Positions 50,235 to 58,975 of a stretch of DNA of 64,000 bases are shown piece by piece (position 1 is the first letter of the stretch; each line of letters opens with the position of its first letter). Both the position numbers and the translations under genes were made by a program. The stretch is taken from positions 22,941-86,940 of the forward strand of contig NZ_JAMOLN010000010.1 in assembly GCF_024448165.1 (NCBI RefSeq). The letters are read 5' to 3'. Under the pieces are notes generated by a model that had not been told where the DNA came from, did no database searches, and was given only the letters and a program-made list of their open reading frames with translations. The stretch is from Streptomyces longispororuber (lineage in GTDB: Bacteria; Actinomycetota; Actinomycetes; Streptomycetales; Streptomycetaceae).

Positions 50235-52538
50235 TCACGACTCCCCGTTCACTCGACCTTGCAGGACGTCCAGGAATCCCAGACAGAACGCCTCCAATTC
50301 GGAGTACGGAAGCATCGCAGGAAGGGTAGTGATGCCCCGGCGTCCCAGCAGCCCGAGCCGTGCCACGGTGAGCGGCTCCTGCTCGGCCGTCAGGACGTTC
50401 TGGACCGCGTAGCCGGCCTCGCCCGCATTTCCGGTAAAACGCGAGTCCCAGAATGATGTGAACCTGCTTCGCCCTCCGCCGTTCTCGTAGTGGCCCCTGA
50501 TGGCCGTCACGATGTCCCGGCTCGACCTGCACTCCTGCGCGATGAGATATCCGTCTACGTCTTCGATGAAGTCGGAGTACCCGAACGTGGTGGGCACCTC
50601 GGGGTTCGCCATGTTCTCGTTGACGAAGTCCCGACCGTCCGGATAGGTGTCGGTGGCGTCCCTCCAGTCCGCGTAGAGGGTGATGAGATCGCCGCCCCAG
50701 CCCGTGATGTCACCGCTGTTCGCGCTCCGCCTGTTGTCCGCAGGGGGATGGACGAAAACCCCGTTCGCCGTCGCCAGCAAGTGTTCCGCGCCCAGATGGG
50801 TTCCGGTGAACGGGTCGACGAACTGCTTCGGCACCGTCATGTCGCGGGCCTCGGCATAGGCCACGAAGTCCTTGTCGTAGTTCCCGATGAGGTACGCCCA
50901 GTCCAGCCCCCCGTACGCATCGTGACGCACGAACTCCATGACCAGCTGGTCGGGGTCGCCCTTGCCGTACTGCACGGCGAGGGCGTAAAGATCTTCGATG
51001 GCTGCGATGAAGCCGTCGTACTGTTCGGCGGGCTGGTTGACGGAGCCGGATGCCCTGTCCCGGCTGGATACGGCGTCCCTGTCGAGGTCGAAGACGTCCG
51101 TCCCGTTCGTGACCGAGGTCTCTTGGATCTGGTTGAAGGACCAGTTCGCCGGCAGCGGGTATCCGAGGTTCCCCGAGAACCCCCAGGACATGCCCGACAC
51201 GAAGGAGTACTTCGCACCCGTCCTCTCCGACACGTTGGCGCACACGTTCCGGGATCCGTACACGCCGTGGCGGTATCGTCCTCCTCGCTGTTCCAGAGCA
51301 GTGGCCACGCCCTGGAAGTACGGCACGATGGCGGAATCGATCTCCGCCTGAGTGGCGTCGTAGTCCACGGCGAAGTAGATCACCGTGCCCCAGTTGAATC
51401 CGTACTCGCGTGCCAGGTCGTGCGCCAGGGCTCCGTGCGCGTAGCCCTGCATGGTGGTGAAGTCGCCCAACGTGCGGGCGTTCGCCTGGAAGATCGGGAA
51501 GACTTTCAGGCCGGCAGCGAAGATGACGTCCAGTTCACCCGGCTTGATCTCTTTGTCCAGGGTGGAGCCGGGAGGGTCGTACAGATAGCGGCCCACCACC
51601 TCGAACTTCCGGTCGGCCAGCCACCGGGCGCGGACCGGCGTGATCTCGAACCGGGTGTCCGAACCGGTCACGGGACGGTCGGGGTCCCCCATGGAGACGA
51701 GGAGCTGACACCACGTCCGGTAGTCTCCTTCGCCTCGCTCCAGCAGGGAGAAGTCCTGGAACTGGGCCACCCATGAGGCGAGTTCGGAGTCGTATACGTC
51801 GGTGAACTCGGCGGTGGCCCCGGCGGGGAGCGGCGAGTTGAAGACACACCCGGCGGAGAACAGCTGAGTGATGACTCCGCTGTCTCCCTGCCCCACCGGA
51901 TGGTCTCTCAGGGCGGCCTGTGTTCCCTCTCCGAAGTTTCCGTTGGGGGACGGAACACCCATCTCGTACTGCAGGGCGACCATGAGCGCCTTCTGCACGT
52001 CCCGGGAGTACCGCCCGTCGCAGGGGCCTATGGAGTAGGCACTCCGCTGCCAGTAGCGGCCGTTCAGCCACTGCTGGACCTGCCGCACGGCGTCCGAACC
52101 GTCGCCCGCTCGGACGTAGGCGTCCATGTTGAGAACGCATTTGAAGACGCGCGCCTGCACCAGAGTGTCTGTCGGAAGTCCCATCTGGAACTTCATCTCG
52201 TTTATCGCGTCGCCGGTGACGGGCTCGACCTCGCCGGTGTCGTAGTTTCCGCCCCAGTACCCCTTGCAGAACAAGGCGTGCTTGAGAATGCGCGCAATGC
52301 CGGCGTTCTCCGCCCAGGCCACATGGAGGGGACCCAGGGCCTCCAGCCGGGACAGAGTGGTGGGACCGAACGAGGCGACGACCGGGCTGATGCCCAGCTC
52401 ATGCTGCAGTGCCATGGTCAGGGCCTGCATGGTTCCCCAGCCCGTACGACCGTCCTCGGCGCACCGTACGTACCCGGTGACGCCGGAGTATGTTGCGTTC
52501 ACCCATCGCTGGGCAGTGAGAACCTTCTCGTCGGCCAT
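50235..52538 (-). CDS. Large cell-wall protein with peptidoglycan-binding-like repeats and a DUF1906 domain
   Basis: The 767-residue product has three parts. Residues 1-220 hold two repeats like peptidoglycan-binding domains (LTAQRWVNATYSGVTGYVRC and VRQVQQWLNGRYWQRSAYSI, each followed by DGR, then QALTMALQHELG or KALMVALQYEMG). Residues about 285-500 match DUF1906, a TIM-barrel glycosidase-like domain as in Rv2525c (WLADRKFEVVGRYLYDPPGS, GLKVFPIFQANARTLGDF, NWGTVIYFAVDYDATQAEID, VYGSRNVCANVSERTGA). The C-terminal 260 residues include LVMEFVRHDAYGGLDWAYLI, TGTHLGAEHLLATANGVF and GWGGDLITLYADWRDAT, which I do not recognise. No signal peptide is present, although both neighbours are exported. 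GGAAGG precedes the ATG. It may be released by lysis or by a non-classical route. Confidence 0.82.
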   Translation of the reverse strand: MADEKVLTAQRWVNATYSGVTGYVRCAEDGRTGWGTMQALTMALQHELGISPVVASFGPTTLSRLEALGPLHVAWAENAGIARILKHALFCKGYWGGNYDTGEVEPVTGDAINEMKFQMGLPTDTLVQARVFKCVLNMDAYVRAGDGSDAVRQVQQWLNGRYWQRSAYSIGPCDGRYSRDVQKALMVALQYEMGVPSPNGNFGEGTQAALRDHPVGQGDSGVITQLFSAGCVFNSPLPAGATAEFTDVYDSELASWVAQFQDFSLLERGEGDYRTWCQLLVSMGDPDRPVTGSDTRFEITPVRARWLADRKFEVVGRYLYDPPGSTLDKEIKPGELDVIFAAGLKVFPIFQANARTLGDFTTMQGYAHGALAHDLAREYGFNWGTVIYFAVDYDATQAEIDSAIVPYFQGVATALEQRGGRYRHGVYGSRNVCANVSERTGAKYSFVSGMSWGFSGNLGYPLPANWSFNQIQETSVTNGTDVFDLDRDAVSSRDRASGSVNQPAEQYDGFIAAIEDLYALAVQYGKGDPDQLVMEFVRHDAYGGLDWAYLIGNYDKDFVAYAEARDMTVPKQFVDPFTGTHLGAEHLLATANGVFVHPPADNRRSANSGDITGWGGDLITLYADWRDATDTYPDGRDFVNENMANPEVPTTFGYSDFIEDVDGYLIAQECRSSRDIVTAIRGHYENGGGRSRFTSFWDSRFTGNAGEAGYAVQNVLTAEQEPLTVARLGLLGRRGITTLPAMLPYSELEAFCLGFLDVLQGRVNGES

Positions 52539-52627
52539 GGTCCTTCCACGGGATCGGGTGTTCCTGCCTTCGCAGCGGACCTGCTGCACGCGTCCGCCCG
52601 GTCGGCGCCGCCGGGTACATGCGTCAC

Positions 52628-53179
52628 TCAGCCGCCGGGAACGAAGCAGGTCGCGTAGGTCTGGTAGTTGGCCGTCTCCCACAGGTTCGATCCCACGCCC
52701 GCCTCGGGGTTCTCGAACCGGTAGGCGCCACCGGAGGTACGTATGAAGGTGACGGCGCGTACCTTGCCGAAGTAGGTGACCCTGCCCGTGCTCCCACGGA
52801 GGTGGTCGTCCGCGATGCTGAAGGTCTGGCTGCCCACGGCCCCGTCCGGGTCCACGCCCCATCTCGACTGCAGTTTCTTCGTCGCGTAGGTGGTGTTGTC
52901 GCCGAAGTCGCAGTCGATGTCCGCATAGTCGTAGGCCGAGCCGTTCTGTTCCGTGGCCCCCTCTGCCCACAGGACGTACTGCCACAGTCCGGCCGCGTTG
53001 GACGTCCGGTACTTGCTGCCCGACCAAAGAGGACCCTCGTCCCCCCAGTCGTCGATGATCGTGCCGCTGCCGGCTATGTATCCCTGTGACACGTTCGCCG
53101 ACGCCGGGCTGGTGCCCAGCGCCGTCGCCCCCACGACGACACACGTGGCAAGCGCGACCAGGCTCGTTCTGACAGACAT
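52628..53179 (-). CDS. Secreted peptidoglycan-binding-like protein (paralogue of 17747-18277)
   Basis: The 183-residue product has a Sec signal peptide (MSVRTSLVALATCVVVGATA, cleavage after ASA). The mature part repeats the layout of the gene at 17747: GYIAGSGTIIDDWGDEGPL, AAGLWQYVLWAEGATEQNG, ATKKLQSRWGVDPDGAVGSQ and TFSIADDHLRG. The latter is the modified peptidoglycan-binding-domain unit. The C terminus has one Cys like its relative. It is followed by the DUF1906 gene and then the M15-like gene in the same direction with short gaps, so the three genes form a probable cell-wall operon. Confidence 0.86.
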   Translation of the reverse strand: MSVRTSLVALATCVVVGATALGTSPASANVSQGYIAGSGTIIDDWGDEGPLWSGSKYRTSNAAGLWQYVLWAEGATEQNGSAYDYADIDCDFGDNTTYATKKLQSRWGVDPDGAVGSQTFSIADDHLRGSTGRVTYFGKVRAVTFIRTSGGAYRFENPEAGVGSNLWETANYQTYATCFVPGG

Positions 53180-53392
53180 AGGTCCCTCTCAACTCTTCGG
53201 TGAGGGAGGCGTCAGGAAGGCCAGCCTCGCCGGTGTCGACCCTGTACGACGCGCACAGTAGCCCGACACGGCCGCCGAGTATGCCGGTCGTTCGCCCCAC
53301 ACGATGCGCCTCGACTCGACTGCACCTCAACTACCCTTGTCCTCGTGCGACATGAGGGTCGCGAGGGACGCGGGAAGGGATTCGCCGCGCCG

Positions 53393-55756
53393 ATGAACAA
53401 CCCAGGGACCGGCGAGCGCCTGCTGGTGGCGACCCTTGGGCGATACGGGGTGTGGCTCCGCTGCACAGTGGCGTGTGTGTGCGGCGCGCTCGGCCTCGTC
53501 TCCGCCGAGGCGGCGGACGTTCCCGTGGCGCTGTGCCTGTTGGTACCCGCTCTCCTCGCCTGCGTCGTGCGCGTCCGCACGCTGCGCAGGCCGCTGCCTC
53601 TCGCTCCTCGATGGGGCCTGGACGCGTCCATGGTCGTGTTGATCGGACTGTCGCAGCCGGTGCTCGGCCATGACGCCGACCTGATGGTGGAGGCGATCAT
53701 CGGCATCAGCGTCATCTCGTTCCAGCACGAGTGGGCGACACCTCCCGTGGCCGGGCTGTCCCTGGCCGCGTTGGGGGCCGCCACCTGCACATTGGGGGAT
53801 CTGCTTTCGTCCCCTGGTCACCTTGAGTCGGCATCCTTGATGCGTATGTTTCTCGAGGCGAGTCTGTCGAGGGCCGCCCACGTCATCGTCCGGTCGCGGG
53901 CTGCAAGGGCCGACCGGACCGCCGCGTCGCAGGCCGCGTCTCGCCGCGAGGCGGCGGTCACCGCTGCGCGGCGGGCGACCGAGCGGGAGTACCTCGCCAC
54001 TTTGCACGACACGGCCGCTGCGACACTGCTGATGGTCTACCAGGGCGACGGCAGGGACTGGTCGTGGCTGCCGTCACGTGCCAGAAAGGACTTGGAGGCG
54101 CTGTCCGCCTTACCCGATCTCGGGGCGGAGAGCGTCGACCTCGCAGTCCTCCTCGCTTGTGTTCCCGAGGGCGAGGGGCGGGCCAGGGTCCACCTCACGT
54201 CGCATGTGGACGGTCCACTCACCATCCCCTCCGGCCCCGGGCTCGCGATATTCAACGGGGTCCGGGAGGCAGTCACCAATGTGGCACGCCACGCCGGGGT
54301 GCGGGAGGCGAAGCTCAGGGCATGGGCGGAGGACGGCGGCATCGTGGTCGAACTGTCCGACGCGGGGCGAGGCTTCGAGCCGGAGTCCGTCCCCGAACGG
54401 CGCCGCGGCCTCACCGGTTCCATCATCGGCCGCATGCACACGGTCGGCGGATCCGCTTCCATCACCTCCCGCCCGGGCGCCGGGACCCGGATCCAGTGGC
54501 GCTGGCACCGGCCGATCCCTGAATCCCGGCCCTCTCCGCCCGTGAACACGGCGCGGGCGCCCGCCCTGCCGTGCCCGCCCGACGGCCGGGAACAGCCCAC
54601 GGCTTCAGTCCGTCTGATCCGCGGACAGCTCCTGCACGGGGCCCGACTGGCAGCCCTACTGATCAGCCTGGTGGTGCAGTTCGGCGCTTCACTGCGCCAG
54701 CTGACGGCCCATCACGACGCGTATCGCCCGGCATGGGCGCAGACAGCGGCCTTCGTCTGCCTCGCCTTCGTCACGGCGACCGCGGCCGGCCAGCTCCTGC
54801 GCGGCCGGCAGATCACGTCGTCGGCACGCCGGTGGGGCATGGGCACGGTGCTGTCCGTGTCGGTGGTGTGCGCGTTCACCCTCCCGCCGGAACACTTGAC
54901 GGGTCCGCAGGACTGGGCCTTCGGGCTGGTCGGCTGGCACGCGTTGTTCTTCCTGATGGACCGGCCCATCAGACTGTTCATCGCCTTTCTCGCCGCGCAT
55001 GTCGGCCTCACCGTGCTTGTTGTGCTCCTGTCGGGTGCGCCTACCGCCGCGGAGACGGCCGTCGTCGGGATCTCCACGGTGTCCGTCATCGGCTTCCAGC
55101 TCTCCGTCGGCGCACTCACTCACCTCTTCCACGACATGGCCGCGAGAGCAGGGACCGAGAGCGCGCGACAGGAGAAGCTGCGGACCCGGGAGCGCATCCA
55201 TGAGCAGATGCAACATGATCACAGGGAGCGCTACCGCACGCTGACCGCAACGACCGTGCCTCTGCTCGTGGGCCTCGGGCATGGAGCGTTGAGCCCTCGC
55301 GACGAGGAGGTCAGACTGCGGTGCGGGGTGGAAGCCGCCCGTATGCGCCGACTGTTCGCGGAGGGCGATGCCGTCACCGATCCCCTGCTGAACGAGGTCC
55401 GGGCGTGTGTGGAGGTGGCCGAGCACCAAGGTGTGACGGTGAACCTGGCCGTACGCGGCCGACCGGGCGAGGTTCCTGTGGAGATCCGCAGGGAACTGGT
55501 CGACCCGGTGGCGGTCATTCTGGGCCGCACCCGCTCGACCGCGCGCGTGACCGTTGTATGGACACCCCGGGCCGTACACGTCAGCGTCGTCAGCGAGGAC
55601 TGTGCCGACGGCTGCGAGCCGACGGGCCCAGTTCCGGCTCACGAGCGTTCCACGAACTCCGACGTGACCGTGGCCAGAACGATCCGCGGCCAGGACGTGT
55701 GGGTGGCAGCCAGCTGGGAACGAACCGTGCCCGCTCAGGAGTTGACTCCGACATGA
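53393..55756 (+). CDS. Sensor protein with two histidine-kinase halves
   Basis: The product (787 residues; a GTG at 53345 would add 16) has two similarly built halves. Half one has helices (VALCLLVPALLACVVRVRTL, then SLAALGAATCTLGDLLSS). It then has a HisKA_3-like EREYLATLHDTAAATLLMVY, where His is the phosphorylation site, and an ATPase domain (NGVREAVTNVARHAGV, ELSDAGRGFEPESVPERRRG, LTGSIIGRMHTVGGS). Half two has new membrane helices (LAALLISLVVQFGASLRQLT and later ones), a second helix pair with EQMQHDHRERYRTLTATTVP, and a degenerate ATPase-like end without N or G boxes. The gene overlaps the response regulator by four bases (ATGA). The first half is probably the kinase and the second a sensory or pseudo-kinase part. 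The stimulus is unknown. Confidence 0.85.
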   Translation: MNNPGTGERLLVATLGRYGVWLRCTVACVCGALGLVSAEAADVPVALCLLVPALLACVVRVRTLRRPLPLAPRWGLDASMVVLIGLSQPVLGHDADLMVEAIIGISVISFQHEWATPPVAGLSLAALGAATCTLGDLLSSPGHLESASLMRMFLEASLSRAAHVIVRSRAARADRTAASQAASRREAAVTAARRATEREYLATLHDTAAATLLMVYQGDGRDWSWLPSRARKDLEALSALPDLGAESVDLAVLLACVPEGEGRARVHLTSHVDGPLTIPSGPGLAIFNGVREAVTNVARHAGVREAKLRAWAEDGGIVVELSDAGRGFEPESVPERRRGLTGSIIGRMHTVGGSASITSRPGAGTRIQWRWHRPIPESRPSPPVNTARAPALPCPPDGREQPTASVRLIRGQLLHGARLAALLISLVVQFGASLRQLTAHHDAYRPAWAQTAAFVCLAFVTATAAGQLLRGRQITSSARRWGMGTVLSVSVVCAFTLPPEHLTGPQDWAFGLVGWHALFFLMDRPIRLFIAFLAAHVGLTVLVVLLSGAPTAAETAVVGISTVSVIGFQLSVGALTHLFHDMAARAGTESARQEKLRTRERIHEQMQHDHRERYRTLTATTVPLLVGLGHGALSPRDEEVRLRCGVEAARMRRLFAEGDAVTDPLLNEVRACVEVAEHQGVTVNLAVRGRPGEVPVEIRRELVDPVAVILGRTRSTARVTVVWTPRAVHVSVVSEDCADGCEPTGPVPAHERSTNSDVTVARTIRGQDVWVAASWERTVPAQELTPT

Positions 55757-56409
55757 GTGGCGAGCCAGCAGTCAGTGTGGTGGTCATCGACGACCATCCA
55801 GCGATCCTCGCCGGCATCGAGGCCTGGTACGCCGCCTCGCACCGGCCCATCACCGTCGTGGCCTCCGGCAGTTCCGTACGGGCGGCCTGGACCGCCCCGG
55901 GCAGCACCGCCGACGTCGTCCTGCTCGATCTGCAGCTGGGCAACGGCGGCCCCGTACTCCCCAGCCTCCGAGAACTCGTCGACGCCGGTCGGCAGGTGGT
56001 CGTGTACTCGATGCGAGACGACGAGAAGACCGCTCTCAGCTGCCTGGACCTGGGAGCCGCGACCTATCTGACCAAGAGCGAAGGCCGCGAGCACCTCGTC
56101 GAGGCGACGTTGGCCGCCGCCGACGAGCGCCCCTACATGCCGCCCGCGCTGGCCGGCGCCCTGGGAACGAACGCTCGCACCGACCGCCCCCGGCTGTCCG
56201 CCCGCGAGGAGAACGTGCTCATCGAGTGGTTCCAGTCGGAGTCGAAGGACCTGGTCGCGCAACGTCTGGGCATCTCCGTACGAACGGTCAACTCGTATCT
56301 GGACCGAGTACGGATCAAGTACGCGAACGCCGGCCGTCCCGCAGGGACCAAGGCGAGCCTGGTCGCTCGCGCCGTCCAGGACGGGATCGTGGACGTGAAC
56401 GACCTCTGA
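55753..56409 (+). CDS. NarL/LuxR-type response regulator
   Basis: The 218-residue protein has a receiver domain with the acidic pair in VVVIDDHPAILAGIEAWYA, the phosphorylated Asp in DVVLLDLQLGNGGPVLPSLR and Lys in ATYLTKSEGREHLV. A C-terminal LuxR HTH follows, with LSAREENVLIEWFQSESKDL and AQRLGISVRTVNSYLDRVRI. Its ATG overlaps the TGA of the kinase gene (ATGA), so the two are translationally coupled and must form one signalling pair. The target genes are not visible. The divergent cell-wall operon (52628 and following) is a plausible target by position only. Confidence 0.93.
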   Translation: MSGEPAVSVVVIDDHPAILAGIEAWYAASHRPITVVASGSSVRAAWTAPGSTADVVLLDLQLGNGGPVLPSLRELVDAGRQVVVYSMRDDEKTALSCLDLGAATYLTKSEGREHLVEATLAAADERPYMPPALAGALGTNARTDRPRLSAREENVLIEWFQSESKDLVAQRLGISVRTVNSYLDRVRIKYANAGRPAGTKASLVARAVQDGIVDVNDL

Positions 56410-56631
56410 TCCCGTGCCCAGTGCGGGGCAGAGTGAAGGGCCGCATGACCATGGGCCGATCACAAGGCAGTGCTGGTGCCGACGCCCCCGCGCGGGGCCT
56501 CGTCGGCTCCGTACCACCGGCTCGCGCCCTGGCCCTCGTGAACACATCCGCATCATCTAGGACTGAAACTGACCTACATGCCTCCTATCGTGATGCCTCG
56601 GCACCACAGGAACTCACGGAAGGCGGACACC

Positions 56632-57195
56632 ATGACCAGCAACGAGACGACCACCCGCGAGGAAGCCGAGCCCGTCGCCGCGACCGTCACCGGCGAGCGC
56701 GCCGACTGGCTCCAAGGGCTGGCCAAGCAGCGGCACTTCCTCCGGTTCACCACGCGCGACCTCACCGACGAGCAGGCAAGTCTGCAGACCACCGCCAGTG
56801 AGCTGTGTCTGGGCGGGCTGATCAAGCACGTCACCCAGGTGGAGCGGAGCTGGGCGACGTTCATCCAGCACGGTCCGTCCGCGATGCCCGACTTCACGGC
56901 GATGACGGAGGCGGACTGGGCCGAGCGAGCGGCGACTTTCCGGATGCTGCCCGGCGAGACGCTGGCGGGCGTCCTGTCCGACTACGAGAAGGCGACCCAG
57001 GAGACCGACGCCGTGATCGCTCGCCTGCCCGACCTGGACGCGTCGTGGCCTCTGCCGAAGGCTCCGTGGAACGAGCCCGGGACCGCCTGGTCGATCCGCC
57101 GCGTCCTGATGCACCTGGTCGCCGAGACGGCCCAGCACTGCGGCCACGCAGACATCATTCGCGAGTCCCTGGACGGCGCGCAGAGCATGGCGTAG
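56632..57195 (+). CDS. DinB/DUF664-family protein
   Basis: The 187-residue product is a four-helix DinB bundle. Its histidines are in LCLGGLIKHVTQVERSWATF and VLMHLVAETAQHCGHADIIR, the positions that bind a divalent metal in relatives. The start at 56632 (MTSNETTTREE) follows GGAAGGCGG; a longer frame from 56578 lacks similarity. DinB proteins of actinobacteria include mycothiol S-transferases, so detoxification of an electrophile is a reasonable but unproven role. The gene is separate from the upstream two-component system. Confidence 0.88.
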   Translation: MTSNETTTREEAEPVAATVTGERADWLQGLAKQRHFLRFTTRDLTDEQASLQTTASELCLGGLIKHVTQVERSWATFIQHGPSAMPDFTAMTEADWAERAATFRMLPGETLAGVLSDYEKATQETDAVIARLPDLDASWPLPKAPWNEPGTAWSIRRVLMHLVAETAQHCGHADIIRESLDGAQSMA

Positions 57196-57391
57196 TACGT
57201 CGTCGACGGTGCCTCCCGCGGGCGGGTGACCCCGGCCATGCTCACCTGCTACAGATCAGGGGAGCGCAGCCGGTTCGTCTACCGTCCGCGGTGCGAGCCC
57301 ATCGTCAGCTCGGCGGCCTCCTGCTGCCTCGCCGGCATTGGACTCGCACTCACCACGCCATGACGCGAACCCCGACAACCCTTCGAAAGAG

Positions 57392-58309
57392 TCAGTGGGC
57401 AGCATCGCCGGGCTTGGCGAACTCTTCGATCAGCACCGGATATTGCTCGCCGCCATGTCCGGCCGCGATCGACCGGTCGGCCATCTTCTTGATCAGCTTC
57501 GGCAGTTCGGTATTGATCCCCGCCGCCTCGCTCTCCTCGATCAGATGGGCCATCGCCCGAGCGTCGGTCTCCAGGGCCGCCACCTCGGCCGGGAAGGACC
57601 CGCGGTCGATCTGCTCGGCGTACCCGGGCAGCCACTCGGCCACACCGGCGGCGAGCTGCCGTGCGAACGGCGCGTACGTGGCGGCGTCGACGCCGACCGT
57701 CCTGAGCAGCGCGGTTCCCTGGAGCCAGGCGTTGAGGACGCTCCACATCATGGCCAGTCCCGCCACGTCGTACAGGGCCGCCAGGCCGTGGTCCTCGCCA
57801 AGGTGGGTGACGGTACCGAGCGCGGCGAGCGTCGCCTCGTGCACCACGAAGTCCGCCCGCTGACCGCTGTGCAGGATCACCGCGTCGGCCGTCCCGATCC
57901 CGGACGGGATCGCCATGATCGCGCCGTCCAGGTAGCGGGCGCCTCGCCGTTCGGCCCATCGGGCAGCCGCACGGGCCTGGGTCGCGTCCCCTGAGGTCAG
58001 GTTGACCAGCGTCGTACCTGCCAGTTCCACGTTGTCGGCGTCGAGGAGCTCGTACATGGCCGGGTAGTCGGCGAGGCAGATGATCGTCAGCGTTCCCGAC
58101 GCGAGTGCATCGCCCACCGTGGGCGCGCGCCGGGCACCCACGGCCACCAACGGGTCGGCCTTGACTGCCGTGCGGTTCCACACCGTGGTGGGATGACCGG
58201 CTTTCAGGAACGCACGGGCGAGGGCCTGGCCCATCAGGCCGAGTCCGACGACGGTGACGGGTGCCGCAACGGTTTCGACTGATTCAGGTGCATCGTGTGT
58301 GTTCTTCAT
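57392..58309 (-). CDS. Imine reductase-like NAD(P)-dependent enzyme
   Basis: The 305-residue protein belongs to the 6-phosphogluconate-dehydrogenase-like imine reductases, which reduce cyclic imines. The Rossmann start is VVGLGLMGQALARAFLKAGH with TVWNRTAVKADPLVAVGARR, the IRED version of the NADPH site. The C-terminal helical domain has GLAALYDVAGLAMMWSVLNA, where Asp181 sits at the usual catalytic position of R-type enzymes. The sequence LIKKMADRSIAAGHGGEQYP is typical near the end. The ATG at 58309 (MKNTHDAPES) is preferred; upstream Mets lie inside the operator. A MerR regulator is divergent from it, so the gene is probably inducible. The natural substrate is unknown. Confidence 0.88.
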   Translation of the reverse strand: MKNTHDAPESVETVAAPVTVVGLGLMGQALARAFLKAGHPTTVWNRTAVKADPLVAVGARRAPTVGDALASGTLTIICLADYPAMYELLDADNVELAGTTLVNLTSGDATQARAAARWAERRGARYLDGAIMAIPSGIGTADAVILHSGQRADFVVHEATLAALGTVTHLGEDHGLAALYDVAGLAMMWSVLNAWLQGTALLRTVGVDAATYAPFARQLAAGVAEWLPGYAEQIDRGSFPAEVAALETDARAMAHLIEESEAAGINTELPKLIKKMADRSIAAGHGGEQYPVLIEEFAKPGDAAH

Positions 58310-58325
58310 GGCAGCATCTTCAACA

Positions 58326-58341
58326 TTCATACCGGTCTGAA
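58326..58341 (-). promoter_or_regulatory. MerR operator between imine reductase and regulator genes
   Basis: TTCATACCGGTCTGAA is a 16-base palindrome with one mismatched pair. Toward the imine reductase a TTGACC (-35-like) directly precedes the dyad and GAAGAT (-10-like) lies about 20 bases further, the long spacing typical of MerR-controlled promoters. Confidence 0.6.
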
Positions 58342-58358
58342 GGTCAAGTGGAGTCGCC

Positions 58359-58781
58359 ATGCTGATCGGGGAACTGAGCCGCCGGACGGGCGTCAACTCC
58401 CACCAACTGCGCTACTACGAGGCCCAGGGGCTGCTGGAAGCACGTCGTGGCTCCAACGGGTATCGCGAATACGACGAGCACGCCGTGCTCCGGGTCAAGC
58501 AGATCCGGCACCTGCTCGGTGCCGGACTGTCCTCACAGGACATCGCCTACGTGATCCCCTGCGCGACCGGCGAGGCACCGGAGCTCCCCGGATGCCCCGA
58601 ACTGCTGGCCGCGATGCGGTCGCGCCTCCAGCGCCTCGACGACCAGATGGCCACGCTCGCCCAATCCCGGGACGCCCTCGCCGGGTACGTCGACGCGGCC
58701 GAGCGCATGGGCGGCGACAGCTATCCGCCCTTCGACGGTTCCACCGCAGAGTCCGCGGCCACGGAGTCCGTCCCCGCCTAG
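58359..58781 (+). CDS. MerR-family transcriptional regulator
   Basis: The 140-residue product has the MerR winged helix (MLIGELSRRTGVNSHQLRYY, EAQGLLEARRGSNGYREYDE) followed by an antiparallel dimer helix (MRSRLQRLDDQMATLAQSRD). The effector region contains CATGEAPELPGCPE, with a pair of cysteines that could bind a metal or sense thiol chemistry. It is divergent from the imine reductase gene with the palindrome at 58326-58341 in between. An ATG at 58359 fits the family start exactly. Confidence 0.93.
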   Translation: MLIGELSRRTGVNSHQLRYYEAQGLLEARRGSNGYREYDEHAVLRVKQIRHLLGAGLSSQDIAYVIPCATGEAPELPGCPELLAAMRSRLQRLDDQMATLAQSRDALAGYVDAAERMGGDSYPPFDGSTAESAATESVPA

Positions 58782-58975
58782 AGTGGGCCCGCCCCCTTCA
58801 CTCGGCAGGTCGCAGGGCCACCGGGGCGGTCGCGCATACTCCACGTTCGTCGGGCCGACTCCGCCGGCGAGCGGTCGGTCCGCGCCTGTCGGCACGAGAG
58901 GCGCTCCCCTGGAAGAGGCCGGTCTCGGTGGCGTGCCGAGGCCGGCCCCGGCAGCGTCGATGACGACGGCGTGGG

